Source of the DNA: Lactobacillus johnsonii
Lineage (GTDB): Bacteria; Bacillota; Bacilli; Lactobacillales; Lactobacillaceae
Reading direction: 5' to 3'
NCBI RefSeq assembly: GCF_013487865.1
Contig: NZ_CP047409.1
Coordinates: 496,001 to 560,000, forward strand
Length of the DNA: 64,000 nucleotides
Shown: positions 9,415-18,725 of the stretch, in pieces
How positions within the stretch are numbered: position 1 is the stretch's first letter
Layout: each line of letters starts with the position of its first letter
Notes under the pieces: model-generated
The model's database searches: none
Told to the model about the DNA's origin: nothing
What the model saw: the letters and a program-made list of their open reading frames with translations, nothing else
Translations under genes and position numbers: made by a program

Positions 9415-11307
9415 ATGAGTAAAATTCATGAACTGTCGCCTGAACTAACTAATCAGATTGCAGCTGGTGAAGTTATTGAAAGACCAGCGAGTGTTGTAAA
9501 AGAATTATGTGAAAATTCTCTTGATGCAGGAAGCAAGCGAATCAGAATTGACTTTATTGATGCTGGGTTAAAGCAAATTACAGTTCAAGATAATGGTAGC
9601 GGAATTGCTAAAGATCAAATTGATTTAGCCTTTACTCGTCACGCAACTAGTAAGATTGCGACTGAACGAGACCTATTTAATATTTCTACTTTAGGATTTC
9701 GCGGAGAAGCTTTAGCCTCAATTGCAGCTGTTTCTCATGTAGAAGTAACGACAAGTAATGATAATTTAGGTGGCGTACGGGCAATTTTTTCAGGTAGTGA
9801 AAAGAAGCTTCAAGAGGATGCAGCTTCGCCTAAAGGAACCAAAATTACAGTTAGCGACTTATTTTTTAATACGCCGGCTCGTTTAAAATATTTGCGCTCT
9901 GAAAGAACTGAAATTTTAAAGATTGTTGATATTGTTAACCGTTTAGCTTTAGGACATCCAGACGTTTCGTTTACCTTAACTAATAATGGCAAAGTCTTGT
10001 TAAAGACCAATGGGCGTGATGATTTAAGGCAAGATATAGCTAATATTTATGGTCGGCAGCTTGCTGAAAAAATGAACATCCTTAAGGGAAAGAGCCCAGA
10101 CTTTGAGATTAGCGGCTTAATTTCTGATCCTAATACTACTCGGTCGAACCGCAACTTTATTTCCTTATTATTAAATGGACGCTATATCAAAAACTACCGG
10201 TTAACCCAAGCAATTATGGCTGGCTATGGCAATAAATTAAGACCGCGTCGTTATCCGATTGCAGTAGTAAAGATTGAACTTGACCCTCTTTTAGTTGATG
10301 TCAATGTTCACCCAACTAAGCAAGAAGTGCGTTTGTCAAAGGAACAAGAGTTAGAGCGTCTGTTAACTACTAGTATTTCTGAAGCTTTAGAACAAAATAA
10401 TCAGATTGATTCAGGGTTAAATAATTTATTAGCGCCTAAAAAATCAACTAATATTGATCAATTGAAATTCAACTTAAATAAAGATGTAGTTAATACTGCT
10501 CGTCCTGTTGAATTTACTCCGCAAGTTGAACCTGACCAAAACGCTGAAGTGCATGAAACTGCTGCTAATTTTGTTAACTTAGATCAGGTGCGTAATGATG
10601 ATAAATATGTGATTACGTCAACGTGGAATGACAACGTAAATCAACAAGTACAATTGAGTCCTTTTGATGAAGAAAAGGATATGCAAGGAAAAGATGATAG
10701 TATTATCTCATCTGGAGATGAAATTTTAGCTAATAATCTACCTGAATTGACTTATATGGGACAAACTAAGTCTTACTTGATTGCTCACCATGAGGAAGAT
10801 CTGTATTTAATTGATCAGGTTAACGCATATCGCCGTTTAGCTTATGATCAAATTCTTCAAGATTTAAATAGTGAAAATATTTCTCAGCAAGGTCTTCTTA
10901 GTCCCTTAATTTTGGACTTTAGCAATGTTGATTATTTGAAATTAAAAGAAAATCTAGAAAATCTTCAAGAATTTGGCTTATTTTTAGAAGATTTTGGTCA
11001 AAATAGCCTGATCTTGAGAACATATCCTATGTGGCTTCAGCCCGATGTTGAAAAAAATGTCCGGATGATTTTGGACTTATATTTAAATCAAACTGAGCAT
11101 GATATTTCTAAGCTTAAAGCGCAAATTGCTGGCGAAATAACTATGCGTCAAAGTGCTAGAAGAAGAATGCTCAATCCAGTTGAAGCACAAGAGTTGTTAA
11201 AAGAATTAAGAAATAGTAGTGATCCTTATCAAGATTTTGAAGGAAAAATAATTATTATCCAGTTAAGCGAAAATGATCTTAACAAGATGTTTAAAAAAGA
11301 TGAGTAG
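9415..11307 (+). CDS. mutL: DNA mismatch repair protein MutL with degenerate endonuclease site
   Basis: A 630-aa protein. The N-terminal GHKL ATPase is intact: ENSLDAG (33-39), DNGSGI and GFRGEAL (about 93-99), with the conserved [10 protein letters not shown] region. The C-terminal dimerisation domain aligns well overall with that of Bacillus MutL, but all three endonuclease/zinc motifs are altered: DQHAxxERxxYE is [12 protein letters not shown] (from about 467), the SCKxSIKA-type motif is [10 protein letters not shown] (about 576), and CPHGRP is replaced by YQDFEGK (about 605). The protein therefore probably matches and signals mismatches but lacks the nicking activity known for MutL of bacteria without MutH. 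The reading frame is otherwise intact and ends normally. Confidence 0.95.
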   Translation: MSKIHELSPELTNQIAAGEVIERPASVVKELCENSLDAGSKRIRIDFIDAGLKQITVQDNGSGIAKDQIDLAFTRHATSKIATERDLFNISTLGFRGEALASIAAVSHVEVTTSNDNLGGVRAIFSGSEKKLQEDAASPKGTKITVSDLFFNTPARLKYLRSERTEILKIVDIVNRLALGHPDVSFTLTNNGKVLLKTNGRDDLRQDIANIYGRQLAEKMNILKGKSPDFEISGLISDPNTTRSNRNFISLLLNGRYIKNYRLTQAIMAGYGNKLRPRRYPIAVVKIELDPLLVDVNVHPTKQEVRLSKEQELERLLTTSISEALEQNNQIDSGLNNLLAPKKSTNIDQLKFNLNKDVVNTARPVEFTPQVEPDQNAEVHETAANFVNLDQVRNDDKYVITSTWNDNVNQQVQLSPFDEEKDMQGKDDSIISSGDEILANNLPELTYMGQTKSYLIAHHEEDLYLIDQVNAYRRLAYDQILQDLNSENISQQGLLSPLILDFSNVDYLKLKENLENLQEFGLFLEDFGQNSLILRTYPMWLQPDVEKNVRMILDLYLNQTEHDISKLKAQIAGEITMRQSARRRMLNPVEAQELLKELRNSSDPYQDFEGKIIIIQLSENDLNKMFKKDE

Positions 11308-11312
11308 GTAAA

Positions 11313-11891
11313 ATGTTTGAATATCTTAAGGGAATAGTAACAAAAATTGATCCAGCTTATATCGTTCTAGATGTAAACGGAGTTGGCTATAAGATTCTTT
11401 GTCCCACTCCTTATAGTTATGATGAAAATCAACCTGCAACAATTTACGTTGAGCAAGTTGTAAGAGATACCGGAATTACTTTGTATGGTTTTTTGTCTTT
11501 AGAAGATAAAGAATTATTTTTAAAATTATTAAGTGTTTCAGGAATTGGACCTAAGTCTGCTGTGGCAATTATGGCTGCTGAAGATACTGATTCTTTGGCT
11601 AGTGCAATTCAAAATGGTGAAGTAAAATACCTGACTCGTTTCCCAGGAGTAGGAAAAAAGACTGCTTCCCAGATTGTCTTAGACTTGAAGGGAAAACTAG
11701 GCGACTATGTAAAAAAATCAACTGCTGCTGCCGATCTTACTCCAAGTTTGCAAGATGCTTTACTTGCCTTAGTAGCACTTGGTTATACCCAAAAAGAAGT
11801 TGATCGAATTACGCCAAAATTAGCAAAATTACCTGAAAATACTGCTGATGGTTACGTTAAAGAAGCATTAGCTTTACTACTTAAGAAATAA
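11313..11891 (+). CDS. ruvA: Holliday junction branch migration protein RuvA
   Basis: A 192-aa DNA-binding subunit that holds Holliday junctions for the RuvB motor. The N-terminal OB fold begins [12 protein letters not shown]. Two helix-hairpin-helix signatures are visible ([13 protein letters not shown] near residue 75 and [13 protein letters not shown] near 110). The C-terminal three-helix domain that contacts RuvB ([18 protein letters not shown]) is present. Length is normal. It starts five bases after the mutL stop and is followed closely by ruvB, so the repair genes form one transcription unit. Confidence 0.97.
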   Translation: MFEYLKGIVTKIDPAYIVLDVNGVGYKILCPTPYSYDENQPATIYVEQVVRDTGITLYGFLSLEDKELFLKLLSVSGIGPKSAVAIMAAEDTDSLASAIQNGEVKYLTRFPGVGKKTASQIVLDLKGKLGDYVKKSTAAADLTPSLQDALLALVALGYTQKEVDRITPKLAKLPENTADGYVKEALALLLKK

Positions 11892-11928
11892 AATTTAGAA
11901 ATTAATTGATGATAGGGAAGTGAAAGAT

Positions 11929-12939
11929 GTGAACGAGGAAGAACGAATTATAGGAGCAGAAAGCAGTGAAGAAGATGAAACAATCGAATTATCGCTGCGT
12001 CCGCAACTACTTGCTCAATATATTGGACAAGATAAAGTTAAGAGCGAGATGAAAATCTACATTAAAGCAGCAAAACAACGTGATGAAGCTTTAGATCATG
12101 TTCTTTTGTATGGACCTCCTGGATTAGGTAAGACTACTTTAGCCTTTGTAATTGCTAATGAAATGGGGGTTCATTTAAAGAGTACATCCGGACCAGCAAT
12201 TGAAAAGGCTGGTGACTTAGTAGCGCTACTTTCAGAATTAAATCCGGGAGATGTTCTATTCATTGATGAGATTCACCGTTTAGCAAAACCTGTGGAAGAA
12301 GTTCTCTATTCAGCAATGGAAGATTTTTATATCGACATTGTTGTTGGAGAAGGTCAAACAACACATGCAGTCCATGTACCGCTACCTCCTTTTACCTTAA
12401 TTGGAGCAACCACTAGAGCAGGTCAACTGTCTGCTCCGCTAAGAGATCGTTTTGGAATTATTGAACACATGCAGTACTATTCTGTTGAAGATTTAGAAAA
12501 AATAATTCAAAGATCTAGTGTAGTCTTTAATACAAAGATTGATCCTGAAGCAGCAATTGAATTAGCACGTCGCTCTCGAGGAACGCCTCGTGTTGCTAAC
12601 CGCTTGCTTAAACGTGTTCGTGATTTTGCTGAAGTAAAGGGTGAAGAAGCTATTTCTTTAGTAACAACTAAGCATTCACTTCATTTGTTAGAAGTTGACG
12701 ATGAAGGGTTAGATCAGACCGACCGGAAACTTTTAAGAATGATGATTGAAAACTATGGCGGCGGTCCAGTTGGAATTAAGACAATTGCAGCTAATGTAGG
12801 GGAAGATACAGATACAATTGAAGAAGTATATGAACCATACTTACTGCAAAAAGGTTTTATTACTCGAACTCCTCGAGGCAGAAGCGTTACACAAAAAGCT
12901 TATCTGCAATTAGGTTATCCACCAAAAGATGAAAAGTAA
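11929..12939 (+). CDS. ruvB: Holliday junction helicase RuvB
   Basis: A AAA+ motor protein that drives branch migration with RuvA. Walker [10 protein letters not shown] (about 62-70), Walker B FIDEIHR (about 111-117), sensor GATTRAG and the C-terminal winged helix ([12 protein letters not shown]) are all present. Two in-frame GTG codons exist at 11920 and 11929. The purine-rich AGGGAAG (11914-11920) would overlap the first but is well spaced for the second, so 11929 is preferred (protein starts [11 protein letters not shown], 336 aa). Last gene of the mutS-mutL-ruvA-ruvB unit, with a new -10 box before yajC. Confidence 0.95.
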   Translation: MNEEERIIGAESSEEDETIELSLRPQLLAQYIGQDKVKSEMKIYIKAAKQRDEALDHVLLYGPPGLGKTTLAFVIANEMGVHLKSTSGPAIEKAGDLVALLSELNPGDVLFIDEIHRLAKPVEEVLYSAMEDFYIDIVVGEGQTTHAVHVPLPPFTLIGATTRAGQLSAPLRDRFGIIEHMQYYSVEDLEKIIQRSSVVFNTKIDPEAAIELARRSRGTPRVANRLLKRVRDFAEVKGEEAISLVTTKHSLHLLEVDDEGLDQTDRKLLRMMIENYGGGPVGIKTIAANVGEDTDTIEEVYEPYLLQKGFITRTPRGRSVTQKAYLQLGYPPKDEK

Positions 12940-12964
12940 GTTTTTAGTTAAGCTAAAAATACGG

Positions 12965-12970
12965 TATAAT
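12965..12970 (+). promoter_or_regulatory. Candidate -10 box for yajC
   Basis: TATAAT in the short ruvB-yajC gap, 45 bases before the yajC start. The -35 region is weak, so only the -10 is called. Confidence 0.4.
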
Positions 12971-13014
12971 TATTACTTGAAAGTTAATTAATAAAAACAA
13001 TGAGGTGTAATACT

Positions 13015-13455
13015 TTGAATACATTTTTCTTAGCACAAAGTGCTGCCGGTATGAATAATATTTTTATGATCATTGCAATGATTGCAATTTTTGTTTTCTT
13101 CTATTTCTCAATGATCAAGCCACAAAAAAAGCAACAACAAGAACGTATGAAGATGATGTCTGAACTTAAAAAGGGCGATCAAGTAATTATGGTTGACGGC
13201 CTTCATGGTAAAGTTGATTCAATTAATGATAGTGATAAGACTGTCGTTATTGATGCAGACGGAATCTTTTTAACATTTGAAAGAATGGCTATTCGTCGTG
13301 TTCTTCCAACTGCTGCAGCTCCTGCACAAGACCTTAAGTCTAATGAAGCTAAAGAAGAAAAAGTTGAAACTGAAGAAAAGACTGTTGAAAAAGACAGTAA
13401 GCCAGAAGAAAAAGCTACTGATACAACTGAAAACACTAATTCAGAAGATAAATAA
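13015..13455 (+). CDS. yajC: Preprotein translocase accessory subunit YajC
   Basis: A small inner-membrane partner of SecDF. One N-terminal membrane helix (IFMIIAMIAIFVFFYFSMI) is followed by the conserved IKPQKKQQQER and the domain KKGDQVIMVDGLHGKV. The C terminus is an acidic Lys/Glu-rich tail. The ATG at 13000 sits inside the ribosome site; GAGGTG (13002-13007) is correctly spaced for TTG at 13015, so that is taken as the start, giving MNTFFLAQSAAGM (146 aa). A strong terminator begins at the stop codon, so the gene is probably monocistronic or ends the repair unit. Confidence 0.93.
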   Translation: MNTFFLAQSAAGMNNIFMIIAMIAIFVFFYFSMIKPQKKQQQERMKMMSELKKGDQVIMVDGLHGKVDSINDSDKTVVIDADGIFLTFERMAIRRVLPTAAAPAQDLKSNEAKEEKVETEEKTVEKDSKPEEKATDTTENTNSEDK

Positions 13456-13488
13456 AAAACGTCCGCAAGGACGTTTTTTATTTTTTTA
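13455..13488 (+). terminator. Intrinsic terminator after yajC
   Basis: Ten-base stem arms AAAAACGTCC (13455-13464) and GGACGTTTTT (13469-13478), a GCAA tetraloop and a long T-run. Confidence 0.9.
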
Positions 13489-13517
13489 TTGTCATGACTA
13501 GTATTGTAAAATAGAAT
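13489..13517 (+). promoter_or_regulatory. Candidate zwf promoter
   Basis: TTGTCA (13489-13494), 17-base spacer, TAGAAT (13512-13517), directly after the yajC terminator and 36 bases before the zwf ATG. Confidence 0.5.
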
Positions 13518-13552
13518 TGGTAAAGTTAATTTTTATTAAGTAGGTAGTTAGA

Positions 13553-15001
13553 ATGAAAAATATTCCAGTTGTTATGATTATTTTTGGTGGCTCCGGAGAT
13601 TTAGCTCATAGAAAGCTTTATCCAGCCTTATTTAATTTGTATCAAAAAGGTTTAATTCATGATCATTTTGCTGTAATTGGTACAGCTAGAAGACCTTGGA
13701 GCCATGAATATTTGCAAGAACAAGTAGTTGAAGCTGTTAAAGAAAGCTGTGACAACTTTGATGAAAAAGAAGCAAAAGAATTCGCTTCACATTTTTATTA
13801 CCAGTCTCACGATGTAACTGATATTGGCCACTACATTGCCTTAAAGGAATTAGCAGCTAAACTTGATGAAAAATATCAAGCAGAAGGAAATCGAATTTTC
13901 TACATGGCTATGGCACCAAGATTTTTTGGTACAATTGCTACTCACATTAATGATCAAAAATTGCTTGGTAGCGGCTTTAACCGTTTAGTAATTGAAAAGC
14001 CATTTGGTCATGATTTAGCTTCAGCAGAAAAGTTAAACCGAGAAATTGGCGAAAGTTTTGATGAAGAGTCGGTATATCGAATTGACCACTATCTTGGAAA
14101 AGAAATGGTTCAAAATATTATGCCTCTAAGAATGACTAATCCAATTGTTAAGAATATCTGGAATAATGACTATATCGCAAATATGCAAGTAACTTTAGCA
14201 GAAAGTCTAGGAGTAGGAACTCGTGGTGGTTACTACGAAACATCTGGTGCTTTACGTGATATGGTTCAAAACCATATTTTCCAAATTATTACACTTTTAG
14301 CTATGCCTGAGCCTAAAGGACTTGATTCAGACCATATTCACCAAGCTAAACAAGAATTATTAGATAGCCTAGTAATTCCAACTCCAGAAATGGTTAAAAA
14401 GCATTTCTCACGGGGGCAATATTTGGCTGATGATAATGAAGTAGAATATTTAAAGGCTGATCAAGTTGCACCAGACTCTAAAGTGGAAACATTTGTAGCT
14501 GGAGAAGTTAAATTCAAAAAGGGCCCAGTAGCTGATGTGCCAATTTACTTTAGAACTGGTAAGAAAATGAAGGATAAGGTTTCTCGCATTGATATTGTTC
14601 TTCACCATATGAATAATTTATACGGTAGTGCACATTCAAATAATGTCTCAATTATTATTGATCCGATTAGTGAAATCTATTTTACAATTAATGGAAAGAA
14701 GATTACCTCTGCAGGGTTAAGAAGAGAAAACCTTAGTTATAAGTTTTCTAAGGAAGAAATGGAGCAAGTTCCAGATGGCTACGAACGATTGCTTCATGAT
14801 GTGTTTGTAGCAGATAGAACTAACTTCACTCATTGGTCAGAATTGAAGCAATATTGGAAGTTCGTTGATGCAGTTGAAGATGCTTGGCAAGATGAAAATA
14901 AAGATGTTAAGCAACTTGAAAAATATCCAAGTGGTAAGTTCGGTACGGAATCAAGTAATCATATTTTTGAAAAAGATAGCGAGCACTGGATTTACCGTTA
15001 A
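13553..15001 (+). CDS. zwf: Glucose-6-phosphate 1-dehydrogenase
   Basis: A 482-aa enzyme that oxidises glucose 6-phosphate to 6-phosphogluconolactone with NADP+, feeding the oxidative pentose phosphate route and supplying NADPH. The Rossmann dinucleotide motif IFGGSGDLAHRKL lies near residues 10-22 and the substrate-binding/catalytic motif RIDHYLGKE at about 176-184. The length matches the family. Its stop TAA overlaps the dinB ATG by one base (TAATG), so the two genes are translationally coupled, an arrangement seen in lactobacilli. Confidence 0.96.
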   Translation: MKNIPVVMIIFGGSGDLAHRKLYPALFNLYQKGLIHDHFAVIGTARRPWSHEYLQEQVVEAVKESCDNFDEKEAKEFASHFYYQSHDVTDIGHYIALKELAAKLDEKYQAEGNRIFYMAMAPRFFGTIATHINDQKLLGSGFNRLVIEKPFGHDLASAEKLNREIGESFDEESVYRIDHYLGKEMVQNIMPLRMTNPIVKNIWNNDYIANMQVTLAESLGVGTRGGYYETSGALRDMVQNHIFQIITLLAMPEPKGLDSDHIHQAKQELLDSLVIPTPEMVKKHFSRGQYLADDNEVEYLKADQVAPDSKVETFVAGEVKFKKGPVADVPIYFRTGKKMKDKVSRIDIVLHHMNNLYGSAHSNNVSIIIDPISEIYFTINGKKITSAGLRRENLSYKFSKEEMEQVPDGYERLLHDVFVADRTNFTHWSELKQYWKFVDAVEDAWQDENKDVKQLEKYPSGKFGTESSNHIFEKDSEHWIYR

Positions 15002-16122
15002 TGGATTTACTGCCTAAAAACAATACGAGCCGCAAGATTATTCATATTGATATGGATGCCTTCTATGCTTCAGTAGAAATGCGGGATAATCCATCAATTA
15101 GAAATAAAGCCGTCTTAATTGGTGGAGATCCGAAGAAAAATAAGGGCCATGGGGTTGTAGCGACAGCGAATTATATTGCCCGGCGTTATGGAGCTCATTC
15201 AGCGATGCCGACGGCCAAGGCGGTAAGATTAATACCAGCAGAGAAGTTGGTAATTATTCAACCAAATTTTGAAAAATATCGCGCTGTATCAGCTGAAATT
15301 CATCAATTGATGCATAAGATAACTGATCGGGTAGAATCTGTTGCGTTAGATGAAGCATATTTAGATGTTACTGAAAATAAGCTTAATTTAACCGATCCAG
15401 TTCGTATTGCCGCTTTACTTCAGGAACGAATCTATCAAAGAGTTGGTTTGACTAGTTCATTTGGTGTCTCTTATAACAAGTTTTTAGCTAAGATGGGCTC
15501 AGAATATGCCAAACCTTTTGGGAGAACTGTAATTAAACCAGAAGGTGCTCGCGATTTTTTGGCCAAACAACCAATAAAGAACTTCCCTGGTATTGGACCA
15601 AAGACCCAAGAAAAATTGACAGAAATGGGGGTTTATACCGGAGCTGATCTAAGAAAAATTCCAACCGATATTTTAATTAAAAAATTTAATCGAATGGGTT
15701 ATCTCATGGCTCAGCATGCTCATGGTATTGACTTAAGAAGTGTCGTGACTGATTCAGAAAGAAATCGAAAGTCAATTGGCATTGAACGTACTTTTAATCA
15801 GAATTTATTTGATGAAAATACCGCTTTAACAAAGTTGCGGTCATATAGTAGAGAACTTGAAAAAAGCTTAAAGGAGCGCCACTTTCTTGCAAATTGTGTT
15901 GTCTTAAAAGTACGCGATGCTAATTTTAAGACAATTACTAAAAGAAGGAAGCTAAAGCAGGGCACTAATGATAAAATTGTTATCTACGATACTGGGCGTG
16001 CTTTGTTTGCGACAGAAAAAAGCATGCTTTCAACTGGAATACGACTTTTAGGTCTTACTGTTACTGATTTTGAAGAGCATCCCGTTGAGAATATATCGCT
16101 AGAAATTTTTGATAATGAGTAA
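15001..16122 (+). CDS. dinB: DNA polymerase IV (Y family)
   Basis: A 373-aa error-prone translesion polymerase. Palm motif I HIDMDAFYASVEM (about 15-27), the catalytic acidic motif as ALDEAYLDV (the family more often shows SIDEAYLDV), thumb helix-hairpin-helix FPGIGPKTQEKL (about 198-209) and a C-terminal little-finger domain. The C terminus ends with NISLEIFDNE, only loosely like the clamp-binding QLxLF peptide. The start codon shares its A with the zwf stop. No LexA-type operator was recognised nearby, and expression probably follows zwf. Confidence 0.95.
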   Translation: MDLLPKNNTSRKIIHIDMDAFYASVEMRDNPSIRNKAVLIGGDPKKNKGHGVVATANYIARRYGAHSAMPTAKAVRLIPAEKLVIIQPNFEKYRAVSAEIHQLMHKITDRVESVALDEAYLDVTENKLNLTDPVRIAALLQERIYQRVGLTSSFGVSYNKFLAKMGSEYAKPFGRTVIKPEGARDFLAKQPIKNFPGIGPKTQEKLTEMGVYTGADLRKIPTDILIKKFNRMGYLMAQHAHGIDLRSVVTDSERNRKSIGIERTFNQNLFDENTALTKLRSYSRELEKSLKERHFLANCVVLKVRDANFKTITKRRKLKQGTNDKIVIYDTGRALFATEKSMLSTGIRLLGLTVTDFEEHPVENISLEIFDNE

Positions 16123-16159
16123 TGATAAAATAAAAAGAAAAATTTAGGAGAGAGAATTA

Positions 16160-17125
16160 ATGGCAACTTTTGATGAAATTTATGAAAAGATAAAAGAATA
16201 TCCAACAATTATTTTGCACCGTCACACTAGTCCAGACCCAGATGCAATTGGTTCTCAAGCTGGTTTGGCTAGATCTTTGAGACTAGCTTTCCCTGATAAA
16301 AAGATCCTTTGTGCTGGTGAAAATGATGAAGGTGACTTAATTTGGATTAACAAGATGGATGAGGTTAAGCCAGAAGACTACAAGGGTGCTTTAGTTATTA
16401 CAACCGATACTGCAAATACGCCTCGTATTTCTAATAAAAACTATGACAAGGGAGATCTTTTAATTAAGATTGACCACCACCCAGATGTAGATCCATACGC
16501 AGATATGAGCTACGTTGATCCAGATGCACCAGCTGCTTCTGAGATTATTTTTGATTTCTTAAAAGCAGAGAACTTACCAATTACTAAGGAAGTTGCAGCA
16601 GCTTTATATGCAGGTATTGTAGGTGATACTGGAAGATTTATGTATCCTGAAACTTCAGCTCATACTTTTGATGTTGCAGCTGAATTAACTAAAACTGGAA
16701 TTAATATTACCGATATTGCTAGAGAAATTGCGGATGTTACTTTTGATGAAGCAAAATTACAAGCTTGGGCAATGGATAAGATGGAAATTGATCCAGTTGG
16801 AGCAGCTTACACAATTTTGATGCAAGATGATTTGAAGAAACTGGGATTAACTGATGATCAAGCAAATGTTGCTGTTTCAACTCCTGGTCGAATTAAAGAT
16901 GTTTTAGCTTGGAATGTATTTGTAGAAAAGCCAGATGGAACTTTCCGCGTTCATTATCGTTCAAAGGGCCCGGTTATTAATCATTTAGCCGAACAGCACG
17001 ATGGTGGAGGTCATGCCCTAGCATCTGGAGCTAATGCAAAAGACATGGATGAAGTAAAACAAGTCTTTAATGAAGTAGTAGAAGTAACAAAGAAGTATAA
17101 AGAAGAACATGGCACAAACAAGTAG
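16160..17125 (+). CDS. nrnA: DHH-family phosphoesterase, NrnA-like
   Basis: A 321-aa cytosolic protein of the DHH/DHHA1 family. Bacillus NrnA degrades nano-RNA oligonucleotides and dephosphorylates pAp. Metal-binding motifs are visible: HRHTSPDPDAIGSQ (about 20-33), the D of ITTDTANTP, and DHHPD (about 109-113). The C-terminal DHHA1 substrate motif DGGGHALASGA lies near residue 285. The ribosome site GGAGAG precedes the ATG. The 3' end overlaps the helicase gene by 17 bases, so both RNA-metabolism genes are probably co-expressed. Confidence 0.92.
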   Translation: MATFDEIYEKIKEYPTIILHRHTSPDPDAIGSQAGLARSLRLAFPDKKILCAGENDEGDLIWINKMDEVKPEDYKGALVITTDTANTPRISNKNYDKGDLLIKIDHHPDVDPYADMSYVDPDAPAASEIIFDFLKAENLPITKEVAAALYAGIVGDTGRFMYPETSAHTFDVAAELTKTGINITDIAREIADVTFDEAKLQAWAMDKMEIDPVGAAYTILMQDDLKKLGLTDDQANVAVSTPGRIKDVLAWNVFVEKPDGTFRVHYRSKGPVINHLAEQHDGGGHALASGANAKDMDEVKQVFNEVVEVTKKYKEEHGTNK

Positions 17126-18494
17126 TATATTTCAAAATGAAAAAATCCGGCCAGAACTACAAGCCGGATTAGAAAAAATTAATTTTAAGAAACCGACTAA
17201 AGTACAGTCTTCGGTTATTCCAGCACTTTTAAATAAAAAGAATGTTGTAGTGCAAGCTGCAACGGGATCTGGAAAGACTCATGCTTATTTGATTCCAATT
17301 TTGAATATGATTGATGAGAGCGCACCTGTAACACAAGCAATTGTTACTGCACCGAGTCGTGAATTGGCTAATCAATTGTATAAAGTTGCGCGTCAGTTAA
17401 GGGATGCTAGTGGTTTAAATATTTCAATTGAATATTTAGGCGGCGGAAATGACCGTAATCGCCAAATTGAAAAGGCTGAAAGTAGAGCTCCACAATTAAT
17501 TATTGCAACCCCTGGTCGTTTACATGATTTTGCATCTAAAAAGTTTATTAACTTGGAGAATGTAAAGGCCTTTATTATTGACGAAGCTGATATGACTTTA
17601 GACATGGGCTTTTTAGGTCAAATGGATGAAATTATGTCTAAGTTGGACAAAAAAGCAGTCTTAGGTGCATTTTCAGCTACAATCCCAGTTAAGCTCGAAA
17701 ACTTTTTAAGAAAGTACATGTCAAAGCCAGAATTTATCGTTATTGACAATCCGGCAATTATTGCGCCAACGATTCAAAATGATTTAATTGACGTAGGTTC
17801 AAGAGACAAGAAATCAATTTTGTATAAGTTATTAACAATGGGACAGCCATATTTAGCCCTTGTTTTTGCTAATACGAAAAAGACTGTTGATGAATTAACG
17901 GACTACCTTGAAGAACAAGGCCTTAAAGTGGCAAAAATTCATGGTGGAATTACTGAACGCGAACGAAAGAGAATTATTCGTCAAGTTAGAGAAGGACAAT
18001 ATCAATACGTCGTAGCTAGTGACTTAGCTGCTCGTGGAATTGATGTACCCGGTGTTAGCTTAGTTGTTAACTATGAAATTCCAAAAGATTTAGAATTTGT
18101 AATTCACCGAATTGGTCGAACAGGCAGAAACGGGCTTGAAGGACATGCCATTACCTTAATCTATGATGATGAAATGAGTCAGATTGAGGACTTAGAAAAA
18201 TTGGGTATTCATTTTGACTTTAAAGATCTTAGAAATGGTGAATTAGTTGAAAGAACTCACTATCACAGAAGAGATAATCGTCAAACGCGCAACCATAAAC
18301 TTGATAACCGTATGATCGGTATGGTTAAGAAAACTAAGAAAAAAGTAAAGCCAGGCTACAAGAAGAAGATTAAACAGGCCATTCAAAAAGATCGTCAGCA
18401 AAAACGTAAGCTTGAAGAACGTCATCAAATTCGAAAAGCAAAGCGTAAACGTAAGCGTGAACGTGAGCAAGCACGTAGTAATTTTGACAACTAG
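17109..18494 (+). CDS. DEAD-box RNA helicase, CshB-like
   Basis: A 461-aa ATP-dependent RNA helicase. Motifs in order: Q motif KPTKVQSSVIP, I AATGSGKTH, Ia PSRELANQ, Ib TPGRL, II DEAD, III SAT, IV FANTKK, V ASDLAARGIDVPG, VI HRIGRTGR. A Lys/Arg-rich tail from about residue 385 (KKTKKKVKPGYKKK and following) probably helps RNA binding. It overlaps nrnA by 17 bases. The family contains cold-adaptation and ribosome-assembly helicases; which host process it serves cannot be read from sequence. No clear terminator follows before the alaS leader. Confidence 0.93.
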   Translation: MAQTSSIFQNEKIRPELQAGLEKINFKKPTKVQSSVIPALLNKKNVVVQAATGSGKTHAYLIPILNMIDESAPVTQAIVTAPSRELANQLYKVARQLRDASGLNISIEYLGGGNDRNRQIEKAESRAPQLIIATPGRLHDFASKKFINLENVKAFIIDEADMTLDMGFLGQMDEIMSKLDKKAVLGAFSATIPVKLENFLRKYMSKPEFIVIDNPAIIAPTIQNDLIDVGSRDKKSILYKLLTMGQPYLALVFANTKKTVDELTDYLEEQGLKVAKIHGGITERERKRIIRQVREGQYQYVVASDLAARGIDVPGVSLVVNYEIPKDLEFVIHRIGRTGRNGLEGHAITLIYDDEMSQIEDLEKLGIHFDFKDLRNGELVERTHYHRRDNRQTRNHKLDNRMIGMVKKTKKKVKPGYKKKIKQAIQKDRQQKRKLEERHQIRKAKRKRKREREQARSNFDN

Positions 18495-18514
18495 AAAATT
18501 TGTAGTAAAATAAA

Positions 18515-18706
18515 GCACGTTTAGGACATATTATTAAAGTATTTTCTTCAAAGAGAGGACTGCTTGGTGAGAAGGTCTAGAAAATATTTAGTAATGCTAC
18601 CTAAGATAATTAGAGAAATAAATATTTAAAGAGGTAACAAACACTGTTGCAATCAAGGTGGTACCGCGCTGGGAGCGTCCTTGTTTTATGCAATAGTGTT
18701 TTTTAT
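18515..18706 (+). promoter_or_regulatory. T-box leader of alaS (alanine)
   Basis: A tRNA-sensing leader between the helicase gene and alaS. The conserved T-box sequence AAGGTGGTACCGCG is at 18655-18668. The likely specifier codon is GCT (Ala) at 18596-18598 in AGTAATGCTACC. The competing terminator pairs AACACTGTTGCA (from 18640) with TGCAATAGTGTT (18689-18700), followed by Ts. Uncharged tRNA-Ala should stabilise the antiterminator and allow alaS transcription. Confidence 0.9.
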
Positions 18707-18725
18707 ATTTGTAGGAGAACTTTTT

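Noticed and set aside
13277..13501. A Lys/Leu-rich 74-codon frame overlapping yajC
   Set aside because: A frame shadow of the repetitive Glu/Lys tail of yajC, running through its terminator.
18681..18725. An upstream start for alaS
   Set aside because: It falls inside the T-box terminator hairpin; the ATG at 18726 has the ribosome site and matches AlaRS N termini.
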